Of a DNA stretch of 21,699 nucleotides, positions 1-8,019 are shown one piece after another (the first letter of the stretch is position 1; each line of letters begins with the position of its first letter). The DNA is from Alphaproteobacteria bacterium (lineage in GTDB: Bacteria; Pseudomonadota; Alphaproteobacteria; Paracaedibacterales; CAITNM01), in the NCBI GenBank assembly GCA_947499175.1, contig CANMNU010000007.1:1-21699 (forward strand), read 5' to 3'. Below the pieces are notes generated by a model that saw only the letters and a list, made by a program, of their open reading frames with translations, was not told where the DNA came from and ran no database searches. Position numbers and translations under genes: made by a program.

Positions 1-358
1 ATATGGTTGATTCACCTAGTAAAGGAATATTAGGCCGCCCCATAATTCGAAAATTCACCGAATAAAGGGCTGTCATTACCAAAATACCTGAAAGCAAATT
101 TATAAATCGTAAATGTGTGGAAAGCCAGGCAGTAACAATCCCCGCTAGCCCGCCTAAAATTACTGCAGCAATCGTCGCATATATGGGGTTAAGCCCCGCA
201 ACGATTAAAGCCGCACAAGTTGCTGCCCCCAATGGGAACGTTCCGTCAATACTTAGGTCAGGAAAATCAAGTATGCGCAAAGATAAATACACACCAATTG
301 CTACAAGGCCATAAATTAAGCCTTGCTCAATGGCACCAAAAAATTGAAAGGTGTTCAT
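1..358 (-). CDS. ABC transporter permease, TrpY/COG4120-like (partial)
   Basis: Membrane permease of an uncharacterised ABC importer whose relatives include the TrpXYZ type. Only the first 119 or so residues lie in the window; the rest runs off the left edge. The translation begins MNTFQFFGAIEQGLIYGL. It carries the family-typical stretch DFPDLSIDGTFPLGAA near residues 35-50 and LLSGILVMTALYSVNFRIMG near residues 87-106, with alternating hydrophobic segments. The ATG overlaps the TGA of the upstream binding-protein gene in an ATGA junction, so the two are translationally coupled. The ATPase gene would be expected further along, outside the window. The substrate cannot be told from sequence. 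Confidence 0.85.
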   Translation of the reverse strand, partial: MNTFQFFGAIEQGLIYGLVAIGVYLSLRILDFPDLSIDGTFPLGAATCAALIVAGLNPIYATIAAVILGGLAGIVTAWLSTHLRFINLLSGILVMTALYSVNFRIMGRPNIPLLGESTI

Positions 359-1275
359 AAATCTATTCCGCCTACAGTCACAGCTTCATCTAAAAGGTCA
401 GAATCTAACTGTACGCTAAGTATATTGATTGCATCCATATTTAAATGTAGCTGAGGGTATAATTCTTCTAATAAATCATTCCTTATGTTATTTGAATCTT
501 TTAAAAAGCTACTAACAATTTCAGCAATACTGTGGGCTATTTCTTGGGTATCAAAATCAAAACCACCCAAAGCGCCGGCACGAATTAAACCAGCATGATT
601 TGCAAATACAGGAATTTTATGGTGGTTAAAGTATTCAAAAATAAGCTCAGACTCAGCTATTACAATTGGGGAGGCAATAAGAATAGCTGCATTAATATTT
701 TGCGCTTTTTCTTTAAGCACAGTTGCAATATTACGATTTGCTGCAATAGGACACAATTGAAGGTTAATATTCTTGATTTTTGCTAACTCTTGAAACTGCT
801 CAATTTCTTCTTTTAAATATTCATTTTCAGCATCAAAAATTATAATACAATTAACAGGTTTGTTTACAATGCCTTCAATTAGCTCAAGCAATGATTCCGT
901 TTGATCTTCATTAAACACCCCTACAATCTTGTCACTTTCTTCTGCTGTATTATCATTTAGCCTTACTGCAATTTTTAACGATTTATCATTTTGATTAATA
1001 GCTTTATCAAACTGTGCTTGATCAAAAAATATTTTAACATCTGGTTCGTTAACGCTTTGCCCTGGATTTTCAATTACTTGGTTATGCTTAATATCATACA
1101 ACTTAAAAGCTTTGCGAATAAAACTAATGTCTTCCTTTACACCAGGTGCCTTTGAAGTATAAATGTAAATTTTCTTTTCAGAAAAAGGTTGGATAGTAAA
1201 AATTTTCTTATATATAAGTACACCACCAATACAAGTAGCAGTTACAATAGCTATCAAAAATAATCGTAATTTCAT
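355..1275 (-). CDS. ABC transporter substrate-binding protein, TrpX/ABC_sub_bind family
   Basis: Periplasmic substrate-binding component of the ABC importer whose permease follows it directly (4-nt ATGA overlap). It has 306 residues, close to the usual length of the family (COG2984/PF04392). Residues 1-24 form a hydrophobic signal or membrane anchor. The C-terminal lobe has the family-like stretch HAGLIRAGALGGFDFDTQEI, followed by a terminal helix ending LHLNMDAINILSVQLDSDLL. Family members bind amino acids such as Trp or Tyr or remain unassigned, so the ligand here is unknown. A Shine-Dalgarno-like AGGAAT precedes the ATG at 1275. The Cys in the signal segment has no good lipobox, so a lipoprotein is unlikely. 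Confidence 0.85.
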   Translation of the reverse strand: MKLRLFLIAIVTATCIGGVLIYKKIFTIQPFSEKKIYIYTSKAPGVKEDISFIRKAFKLYDIKHNQVIENPGQSVNEPDVKIFFDQAQFDKAINQNDKSLKIAVRLNDNTAEESDKIVGVFNEDQTESLLELIEGIVNKPVNCIIIFDAENEYLKEEIEQFQELAKIKNINLQLCPIAANRNIATVLKEKAQNINAAILIASPIVIAESELIFEYFNHHKIPVFANHAGLIRAGALGGFDFDTQEIAHSIAEIVSSFLKDSNNIRNDLLEELYPQLHLNMDAINILSVQLDSDLLDEAVTVGGIDL

Positions 1276-1486
1276 AATTTATTCCTAAATACGCAAAAAC
1301 TATAACCTTTTTTTTGTAAAAAAACCATTGTTATAGTGGCCAAAAAAACTGGACACGAAATGCTCTTTAAAAGAGATTACCTTTAATAAAAGATAGTTTG
1401 TATAAAAATTAACTAAAACATTTTCATAAAATGTTAACTATTAGTTGCTAGCGTATAAGCAAGAGAAGATAACGTAGGATAATCTT
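1276..1486. other. Divergent promoter region with IS-like end motif
   Basis: This 211-bp AT-rich gap separates two divergent genes and should hold promoters for both, but I see no clear -35/-10 pair. It has a small hairpin at 1417-1435 (AACATTTT, 3-nt loop, AAAATGTT) and a short palindrome CTCTTTAAAAGAG near 1363-1375. A stretch around 1330-1355 containing GTGGCC, an A run and CTGGACAC resembles the terminal repeat of some IS3-group elements. That resemblance is from memory and weak. Confidence 0.35.
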
Positions 1487-2329
1487 ATGAAAAAAAATCT
1501 GTTATGTGCAGCCTTGATTTTGTTAGGCCTAGACGGATTACATGCATTTAATCCATTTACTGCTATGGCAAATGTAGCAAGGGGAGAAAGTGGATGCCAA
1601 ACATCATTAGTTGACAAATTAGCAAGAGGATTGCCAAATTACGAGGCTAGCAGAAACAGTATTCTTACGGGCCCAGCTTTAAAAAGCAGACAGGCCTTTG
1701 AAAAAGACATGGCAATGCTCCATAGGTGCATTGGTAATGATTCTGATAGAGACCAACAAGTATTGCTGGGCAAAAAGTTAAGAGAGCACCATCCTAAATT
1801 AACAGAAAAAGTTGCCTCTGTTTGCAGTCAAGACTCTCAATTTAGAAGAATGTTCCCGAACCAATGTGCAATTACCGGGAAAGCTAAGTCTGGTATTGAC
1901 AGAGCAAAAGGCATAAAGAGGAACGCTCCTAATACAAAAGGTAATAAAAGGCGCAAGAGCAATAAAGTGGCGCCTAAGAATGGTGTGGCGTGTTCAGGAC
2001 AGCAACCAAATTATGGTAATGGGCAACAGCCAGGATATCAAATGCAATCACCTCCTGCTTATGGATATGCGCCAGCGCCAGTTGATCCAATGCAACAATA
2101 TCAGCATCAACCACAGCCAGGATATCAAATGCAGTCACCTCCTGCTTATAGATATGCGCCAGCGCCAGTTGATCCAATGCAACAATATCAGCATCAACCA
2201 CTGTCAGGATATCAAATGCAGCCACCTCCTGCTTATGGATACGCTTCTCCTGTTGCTCCGCAACAACAATACCCACAGCAACAACTGTCTCAACCGCAAT
2301 ATAGTAGCTCATACGGATGTGGATACTGA
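1487..2329 (+). CDS. Secreted Pro/Gln/Tyr-rich repeat protein
   Basis: I do not recognise a family. The 280-residue product has a clear signal peptide (MKKNLLCAALILLGLDGLHA, cleavage before FNP) and should be exported. Residues 21-130 form a predicted globular part with several Cys (GCQTS, HRCIG, SVCSQD, NQCAI) that could form disulfides. Residues 133-160 are very Lys/Arg-rich. From residue 183 on there are two full and one partial copies of a 29-residue unit rich in Pro, Gln, Tyr and Met. The protein ends SSSYGCGY. TAGGAT sits 6 nt before the ATG, and a terminator follows at 2351-2387. An extracellular or cell-surface role is inference. Confidence 0.7.
   Translation: MKKNLLCAALILLGLDGLHAFNPFTAMANVARGESGCQTSLVDKLARGLPNYEASRNSILTGPALKSRQAFEKDMAMLHRCIGNDSDRDQQVLLGKKLREHHPKLTEKVASVCSQDSQFRRMFPNQCAITGKAKSGIDRAKGIKRNAPNTKGNKRRKSNKVAPKNGVACSGQQPNYGNGQQPGYQMQSPPAYGYAPAPVDPMQQYQHQPQPGYQMQSPPAYRYAPAPVDPMQQYQHQPLSGYQMQPPPAYGYASPVAPQQQYPQQQLSQPQYSSSYGCGY
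2033..2245 (+). repeat. 87-bp in-frame tandem repeat (two full, one partial copy)
   Basis: Copies start at 2033, 2120 and 2207, exactly 87 bp (29 codons) apart. Each starts GYQMQ(S/P)PPAYGYA; the first two continue through a PAPVDPMQQYQHQP segment, with one R for G in copy 2. The third copy is recognisable for about 13 codons and then becomes a degenerate Gln/Pro run. Near-identity at DNA level suggests recent duplication, so copy number may vary between strains. Confidence 0.9.
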
Positions 2330-2350
2330 TGGATCTTAATTTTCCTATAG

Positions 2351-2387
2351 CCTTAAGGATGATAGTAGTATTCGTCCTTAAGGTTTT
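2351..2387 (+). terminator. Rho-independent terminator after the repeat-protein gene
   Basis: A 9-bp perfect stem CCTTAAGGA/TCCTTAAGG extends inward by one G-T and two further pairs around a 9-nt loop, followed by TTTT. It lies 21 bp after the stop codon at 2329 and before alr, so alr should have its own promoter. Confidence 0.8.
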
Positions 2388-2423
2388 CTATACTGGCCAC
2401 ATAATTTAAAAAAATTATCAAAT

Positions 2424-3509
2424 ATGAGCCGTGGTGCAATTGCTGTTTTATCCAGTGAAAATCTATTACACAATCTTGTACAAATAAAATTAGCTGCACC
2501 ATCAAAATCAATTATCGCTATGGTTAAGGCCAATGCCTATGGTCATGGAATTCGATCAACCGCAACGCGACTTGATAAGCATGTTGATAGTTTGGGGGTG
2601 GCGTCAATTGAAGAGGGAATGGCATTACGTAAGGCTGGCGTAAAAAGCCCTATAGTTTTAGCCGAAGGCATTTTTGAACCAGATGAATTATTAATTGCTG
2701 CCTGCAATAATTTTCACGTTGTTTTTCATGATTCAACACAACTAGCTTGGCTAAAAGGACTTAGCTTGCCATTACCTTTGGTTTCCTGGCTTAAAGTAGA
2801 TTCTGGACTTGGAAGGCTGGGTTTTTCACTATGTGACGTTCCTTACGCCCTAAGTACACTTAAAGAGTGCCCTTACATTAAGCAACCGATTGGATTAATG
2901 TCGCACCTATCCGTTGCTGATGATGAAAAGCACCTCTTAAATCAAATCCAGTTAAGTGCATTTAATCAGTTAGCAAATAACTGGGATGGCCCAAAAAGCT
3001 TGGCTAACTCTGCAACAATTTTCACTTTTCCTCATGGTCAATACGACGTAATTCGCCCCGGATTGCTTTTGTATGGGGTGTCACCAATCAAAGGCAAAAA
3101 AGCCAGTGATTTTGGCCTTAAGCCAGTAATGACGCTTCAAACCCGTTTGATTTCCGTAAGAAGACGTGAAACTGGATCTTTTATTGGTTATGGCGCCACT
3201 TATAAATGCGCAGAATCTACCAACATTGGTATTATTGCCATTGGTTATGGTGATGGGTACCTAAGGTCATTGCCAGCAAACACCCCTGTTTTAGTAAATG
3301 GTAAAAGATGCCACTTGGTTGGACGTATTTCTATGGATATGGCAGCTATTGACCTTAGCCAATGCGGTGATGCCAAAGTAGGTGACCCGGTAGTCTTGTG
3401 GGGTGAGGGCCTGCCAATTGAAGAGCTAATAGAAGGATCACCTTTAATTGCGTATGAATTACTTACTGGTGTGCAGTCACGGGTTAATTTTCATTGGACT
3501 ATGGCTTGA
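2424..3509 (+). CDS. alr: Alanine racemase
   Basis: PLP-dependent enzyme that interconverts L- and D-alanine to supply D-Ala for peptidoglycan. The PLP lysine is K35 in MVKANAYGHG, and the second catalytic base is Tyr256 in IGYGATY. GRISMDMAAIDL, and ELLTGVQSRV near the C-terminus, are typical of the family. Its 361 residues are a normal full length. No Shine-Dalgarno is visible before the ATG; the upstream DNA is A/T only, with an AATTT/AAATT palindrome. The start is nonetheless chosen because the usual N-terminal strand (GAIAVLSSENLLHN) begins here. D-alanine synthesis together with AnmK in this window argues for retained peptidoglycan. Confidence 0.96.
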   Translation: MSRGAIAVLSSENLLHNLVQIKLAAPSKSIIAMVKANAYGHGIRSTATRLDKHVDSLGVASIEEGMALRKAGVKSPIVLAEGIFEPDELLIAACNNFHVVFHDSTQLAWLKGLSLPLPLVSWLKVDSGLGRLGFSLCDVPYALSTLKECPYIKQPIGLMSHLSVADDEKHLLNQIQLSAFNQLANNWDGPKSLANSATIFTFPHGQYDVIRPGLLLYGVSPIKGKKASDFGLKPVMTLQTRLISVRRRETGSFIGYGATYKCAESTNIGIIAIGYGDGYLRSLPANTPVLVNGKRCHLVGRISMDMAAIDLSQCGDAKVGDPVVLWGEGLPIEELIEGSPLIAYELLTGVQSRVNFHWTMA

Positions 3510-3548
3510 TTAATTGGCAATAAGCTTTATCCGTACGATTTGTTAATT

Positions 3549-4007
3549 TTAACTTTTTTTAGGATCCAAGCTGTACTTATTGAAGTTGCCAAAAATGTCT
3601 TTCATTGCTGAGCTTTCATACCCGGTTGATTCTGTGCGCTCTTTACTTGCCTTAATTTTTTCGCCTTGAATACCTTTTTGGGTTTCAACATTTCGAACTA
3701 TATCTTTTTCATCTAATGTAACTTTAACTACTAATTGATCAACAACTTTAGGTTCAAAAAATGATGTTGTTTCTGTTTTGCGGTAAATATAGTACCAGTT
3801 GGTCCAATTTTTTCCCTCAACAGGGAAAAGTGATGTGGTTGACGGGCTACCTAAAACATCTTGAACTGTTTCTTTTGTACTAATGTTATTTTCAATTTTT
3901 TCAAGTTGCATTTGTTCTGGATTAAATCCGCGGTGATCAACTGTTGGGTAGCATCCAGCAAGTCCAAGGCCTATAACTAGGTTTAGAAAATAATTGTATG
4001 ACTTCAT
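3549..4007 (-). CDS. bamE: BamE/SmpA-like outer-membrane assembly lipoprotein
   Basis: Small lipoprotein of the BAM complex, which folds beta-barrel proteins into the outer membrane. Signal peptide with lipobox LAGC, Cys about residue 19. The mature part has the SmpA/OmlA fold signature: an N-terminal KIENNISTKETVQDVLGSPS (helix then the GxPS-type turn), then WYYIYRK, and a strand-rich half ending in a charged Lys/Ser-rich tail. The start is set at the ATG at 4007 because GGAGGG lies 7 nt upstream and the ATG follows the glyS stop by one base; starting further upstream would only add residues ahead of the signal peptide. It is the last gene of the operon. Confidence 0.82.
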   Translation of the reverse strand: MKSYNYFLNLVIGLGLAGCYPTVDHRGFNPEQMQLEKIENNISTKETVQDVLGSPSTTSLFPVEGKNWTNWYYIYRKTETTSFFEPKVVDQLVVKVTLDEKDIVRNVETQKGIQGEKIKASKERTESTGYESSAMKDIFGNFNKYSLDPKKS

Positions 4008-4008
4008 T

Positions 4009-6006
4009 TTAGCCCTCCAGCTTTGAAAAATTTGCAAAAATATTTAAGGTTGACTGTAGTACGCCCAATAAATTTAGGCGATTTTGGCGAATCTGCGAAT
4101 CATCATCCATAACTTTAACCTTATCAAAAAAACTGTCAATAAAAGGTTTTAAGCCAGCAACTATAGTCATGGCTTCTTTAAAGTTAACACTAGCCAAGTG
4201 CGCATTAATTTTTGCAGAAGATTGCTCTAAGGCTTCATGTAAGCTGAGTTCTTCTTTAGTAATTAGTAATTCTTTATTTACTATTCCTGGTAGTGCACTG
4301 CTTAAAATACCAACAACACGTCGATAAGCGTTTAACAATGCAACGCCCACTTCAGTCTGTAATAAGTCTTTTAAGGCTCTGGCACGCTCCACAGTTAACC
4401 ATACATCTTCTAGTGGGCTATATAAAACAGCATAAACATGGTCAGCTGGCATTTCAGTTTTTAAAAATGCTGAAAGACGTTCTGTAATAAAATTGATTAC
4501 TGTATCTATTACATCTTCTTTGAGAGTGAAGCCTTGTTTTTTGTATGATTCAACCGATTTTTGCAAATATGGCCGTAAATTATTCTGGGAATTTTTAGAT
4601 AACATTAATCGGATAATTCCTAAAGCAGTGCGACGCAAACCATAAGGATCTTTTGAGCCGGATGGTTTCATGCCAACGCCAAAAAAACCGACTAGGCTAT
4701 CAACCTTATCAAGCAAAGATAATTCCCAGCTTATATCATCTGATGGGCAAGCATCGCTAGCTCCTTGAGGTTGATAATATCCTTTAAGTGCAGCAGCAAT
4801 TTCTTTTTTTGACCCTTGTGCAATTGCATAAATTTCCCCCATAGTGCCTTGCAATTCTGGAAATTCTCCAACCATTTGGGTTATCAAATCAGATTTACAT
4901 AAACCAGCTGCTTCTTTAACATCGGCAGTTCCTGCACAAAATTTTAAGCGTTCAACTTTTTGATAAACTGAACCTAAATCTGCATGGAAAATAATATTTT
5001 TTAATTCGTCAACCCGCGAAGAAAAAGGTTGTTTTAAATCTTGTTCATAGAAAAATGAAGCATCACTTAAGCGTGCACGCAGTACCGTTTGATAGCCTTT
5101 TTGCATATATTCTAAGTTAATTGGTACATTAGCCACATAACCAAAAAATGGTGCAAAATCGCCTTTATTATTTAAAATGGTAAAGTATTTTTGATGCACG
5201 CGCATGGAGGTACTAAGTACAGGACCAGGAAGGTGCATAAATTTAGCATCAATATTACCAAGTCCGATAAATGGATATTCAACTAATCCCGCAACCTCAT
5301 CAAGCAGTAAATCATCATTTTTGTATGATAACTGCTGAGATTCACAGATTTGTTGTAGCATATTTAGAGTGGAGCTGCGACGTTCTTCAAAATCAAGCAT
5401 AACCATAGCTTCAAGTAGGTCTTTTTTGTATTGGGAAAAGCTAGTTACAATTATGGTTTCAGGTTTTAAAAAACGGTGACCAAATGTTTGGTTATTGGTT
5501 GTAAGACCTGCAGCAGGCACCGCAAAAGCTACAGGATTACCGTCTAGTACGCAGCAAATATTTCTAATGGGTCTCACCCAGGTATGAGCAGCACCAGGCC
5601 ATTGCATCGAGGTTGGCCATGGCATTGCGCGCAACACTCGTTCCAAAATACCAGGTAGTAAATCAACTAGCGGTTGGCCCTGCTGAGCTATTTTAGCAAA
5701 CCAATATCCATTTTCCTGATTTAATTGATCAATTAAAAGACCAGAGGCTTTTAAGAAACCTTGTCTGGCTTGATCAGGGGCCCCAACTTTAGGACCACGT
5801 TTTTCTTCAATCAAATCATCAGAAGCTTCAGCAATATTTGCCACATGTAAGGTTAAACGCCTTGGGCCAATAAAAACTTCACTATTTTGGTGGTCTATTT
5901 TTAAGGTGTCAAATTCTTTGCAAAACAACTGCAAGCAGTCAATTTTGGCTTGACGCTGCATGCGCGCTGGAATCTCTTCACAAAAAATTTCAATAATTAA
6001 TTCCAT
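4009..6006 (-). CDS. glyS: Glycine-tRNA ligase beta subunit
   Basis: Beta subunit of the heterotetrameric bacterial glycyl-tRNA synthetase, needed with GlyQ to charge tRNA-Gly. The product is about 665 residues, a little under the usual 690. It begins MELIIEIFCEEIPARMQ, the conserved N-terminus. GPRRLTLHV, EEKRGPKVGAP, EYPFIGLG and KPSGSKDPYGLRRTALGIIR follow in the normal order, with a helical C-terminal tRNA-binding domain. A TTG 15 nt upstream is possible, but the ATG at 6006 matches family starts and lies 2 nt after the glyQ stop. Confidence 0.96.
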   Translation of the reverse strand: MELIIEIFCEEIPARMQRQAKIDCLQLFCKEFDTLKIDHQNSEVFIGPRRLTLHVANIAEASDDLIEEKRGPKVGAPDQARQGFLKASGLLIDQLNQENGYWFAKIAQQGQPLVDLLPGILERVLRAMPWPTSMQWPGAAHTWVRPIRNICCVLDGNPVAFAVPAAGLTTNNQTFGHRFLKPETIIVTSFSQYKKDLLEAMVMLDFEERRSSTLNMLQQICESQQLSYKNDDLLLDEVAGLVEYPFIGLGNIDAKFMHLPGPVLSTSMRVHQKYFTILNNKGDFAPFFGYVANVPINLEYMQKGYQTVLRARLSDASFFYEQDLKQPFSSRVDELKNIIFHADLGSVYQKVERLKFCAGTADVKEAAGLCKSDLITQMVGEFPELQGTMGEIYAIAQGSKKEIAAALKGYYQPQGASDACPSDDISWELSLLDKVDSLVGFFGVGMKPSGSKDPYGLRRTALGIIRLMLSKNSQNNLRPYLQKSVESYKKQGFTLKEDVIDTVINFITERLSAFLKTEMPADHVYAVLYSPLEDVWLTVERARALKDLLQTEVGVALLNAYRRVVGILSSALPGIVNKELLITKEELSLHEALEQSSAKINAHLASVNFKEAMTIVAGLKPFIDSFFDKVKVMDDDSQIRQNRLNLLGVLQSTLNIFANFSKLEG

Positions 6007-6008
6007 AA

Positions 6009-6872
6009 CTAACCTACCCAACTTTCACAAGCTGATTTTGCTAAATTACGCACTCGTGCCATATAGGACGCACGTTCAGTAACGCTAATAACTCCTCGTG
6101 CATTAAGCATGTTAAACAAATGATTGGCTTTTAAGCATTGCTCATAAGCTGGCAAAACTAGTTTACAATCAAGTAATTGTAGGCACTCTGTCTCAGCATC
6201 ATTAAAATGCCTCAAAAGCATTTCCACATTGGCGTGCTCAAAATTATAGGCAGAAAATTCTTGTTCAGAACGCAAGAATACATCACGATAAGTTAAACGT
6301 TGATCGCCTGATTTGCCATTCCAATCAATATCAAAATTGCTTTCTACCCCTTGAATAATAGTAGCTAGGCGCTCTAATCCATAAGTTAATTCCACAGGTA
6401 CTGGATCACAGGCAATGCCACCAACCTGCTGAAAATAAGTGTATTGAGTGATCTCCATGCCATTGCACCAAACTTCCCAACCAAGTCCTGCAGCACCCAA
6501 CGAGGGGTTTTCCCAATCATCTTCCACAAAGCGAATGTCATGGCGGCTAAGATCTAACCCTACAGCTTTTAAGCTATTTAGGTATAAGTCTTGAGGGTTG
6601 CTAGGGCATGGCTTTAGTAAGACTTGAAATTGGTAATACAATTGTGTGCGATTCGGGTTTTCTCCGTACCTGCCATCAGTTGGGCGACGGCATGGTTGCA
6701 CATAAGCAGTATTCCAAGTGCGAGTGCCAAGAGCCCTTAATAACGTTGCAGGGTGTGATGTGCCAGCACCAACTTCTAAATCATAGGGTTGCAAAATAAC
6801 ACAACCGTAGTCAGCCCAGTATTGTTGTAAGTGCAAAATTATTGATTGAAATGAAAGAGGTTTTGTCGTCAT
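6009..6872 (-). CDS. glyQ: Glycine-tRNA ligase alpha subunit
   Basis: Class II catalytic subunit that forms glycyl-adenylate and, with GlyS, glycyl-tRNA. It has 287 residues, full length. Highly conserved stretches are visible: [68 protein letters not shown] and the GLERLA motif 3 region. The gene starts 4 nt after the pgi stop, with a weak GGAT-type ribosome site, and is followed 2 nt later by glyS, so it is co-transcribed and probably translationally coupled. Confidence 0.97.
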   Translation of the reverse strand: MTTKPLSFQSIILHLQQYWADYGCVILQPYDLEVGAGTSHPATLLRALGTRTWNTAYVQPCRRPTDGRYGENPNRTQLYYQFQVLLKPCPSNPQDLYLNSLKAVGLDLSRHDIRFVEDDWENPSLGAAGLGWEVWCNGMEITQYTYFQQVGGIACDPVPVELTYGLERLATIIQGVESNFDIDWNGKSGDQRLTYRDVFLRSEQEFSAYNFEHANVEMLLRHFNDAETECLQLLDCKLVLPAYEQCLKANHLFNMLNARGVISVTERASYMARVRNLAKSACESWVG

Positions 6873-6876
6873 ACAT

Positions 6877-8016
6877 TTATCCGTTTAAAAACTTTATTGC
6901 TAAAATTTTACCTTCTTCAACTGCTGGCTGATCAAATGGATTCACATCCCATATTTTGGCAACCTGCAATGTTTCAATAACAGAATTCATCATTAGCTGT
7001 CCTAAGTAATACGGTGTTACCTCAGGAATTGTAATCAATCTTAAAGGCAAATTATGTTTTTTTAAGGTTTCATATGTTGCATTAAGCTCTGCTTTTAAAA
7101 GTGCACAGAGACTATGGCCACGTAACTGGCTATAACTAGGATGATCAATTTCTAAATCCGCTACTTCTAATTTTTCATGATTCGTAACTTCTAAAAATGT
7201 GAAAAATTTATCTTTTGGTCCGTCTATATAAAGTTGAAGTTGAGAATGCTGGTCGGTAGCTCCTAAGGCTTGAATGGGTGTGGAACCGTAGCGTTCGCCT
7301 TTTTGATTTTTTTTGCCTAGACTTTCAGCCCATAGTTGAGTAAACCAAGCTCCAAACAACTTAAGCTTATCAGAATATGGAAAAATTACCGGGTGTAGTT
7401 TTGATTGGGCTAAATAGTTAGCGGTATTAATTGGCAGATAATTTTCTTTTTCATTTTTCAATGAGGTAATAGCTGATTGAGCACCTTTATAAAATTGTGA
7501 CATATCTAGCCCCATAAGTATTCCTGGTAAAGCACCAACTTCAGCAAAAACAGCAAAACGCCCACCAATTTGGTTATGGTGTGATATTGTTAATATTGCA
7601 TTTTTTTTGGCAAAGGTATGCAAAGCATTGTCATCAAGCTGAGTAATAATAACTAAATGATTTTGAAGGTTCAAACCATTAGTTTCATAAATCTTTTTAA
7701 GGGTCGCTAGCTGTACTAGCGTTTCAGCTGTATTGCCAGATTTTGATGCTACTAATAATCCAGTTTCTTTAAAATTAACCCCGTGTAGACGCTTTATGAT
7801 ACCGCATGGGTCAATATTATCGAAGAAAGTAAATGTTTTGGAAGGTTTGTTGGCAATTGCATATAAAGCTTGAGGGCCTAAGCTTGACCCACCTGTTCCT
7901 AAATGAATAATGTGTGGAAATTTTTCAATCTTGCTTATGGCTGGTTTGTATATATTTGGTGAAAAGTCAGAATCCAAATATTTAACTAGAGGTAAGCTTT
8001 CAATATACTCAAACAT
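6877..8016 (-). CDS. pgi: Glucose-6-phosphate isomerase
   Basis: Interconverts glucose-6-phosphate and fructose-6-phosphate. At 379 residues this is a compact form, much shorter than the roughly 550-residue enterobacterial enzyme, with the core motifs kept: [14 protein letters not shown] near residue 38, [11 protein letters not shown] near residue 90, GGRFAVF near residue 151, and the signature [20 protein letters not shown] near residue 254. Glu and Lys near the end ([10 protein letters not shown]) match the C-terminal active-site helix. It starts 3 nt after the M16 peptidase stop and precedes glyQ by 4 nt. Pairing with glyQS and envelope genes is an unusual operon content. Confidence 0.94.
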   Translation of the reverse strand: MFEYIESLPLVKYLDSDFSPNIYKPAISKIEKFPHIIHLGTGGSSLGPQALYAIANKPSKTFTFFDNIDPCGIIKRLHGVNFKETGLLVASKSGNTAETLVQLATLKKIYETNGLNLQNHLVIITQLDDNALHTFAKKNAILTISHHNQIGGRFAVFAEVGALPGILMGLDMSQFYKGAQSAITSLKNEKENYLPINTANYLAQSKLHPVIFPYSDKLKLFGAWFTQLWAESLGKKNQKGERYGSTPIQALGATDQHSQLQLYIDGPKDKFFTFLEVTNHEKLEVADLEIDHPSYSQLRGHSLCALLKAELNATYETLKKHNLPLRLITIPEVTPYYLGQLMMNSVIETLQVAKIWDVNPFDQPAVEEGKILAIKFLNG

Positions 8017-8019
8017 AAA

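Noticed and set aside
1974..2339. Frames opposite and alongside the repeat protein (about 110-120 aa)
   Set aside because: They inherit their periodic, low-complexity composition from the 87-bp repeats of the real gene; no ribosome site or signal supports them.
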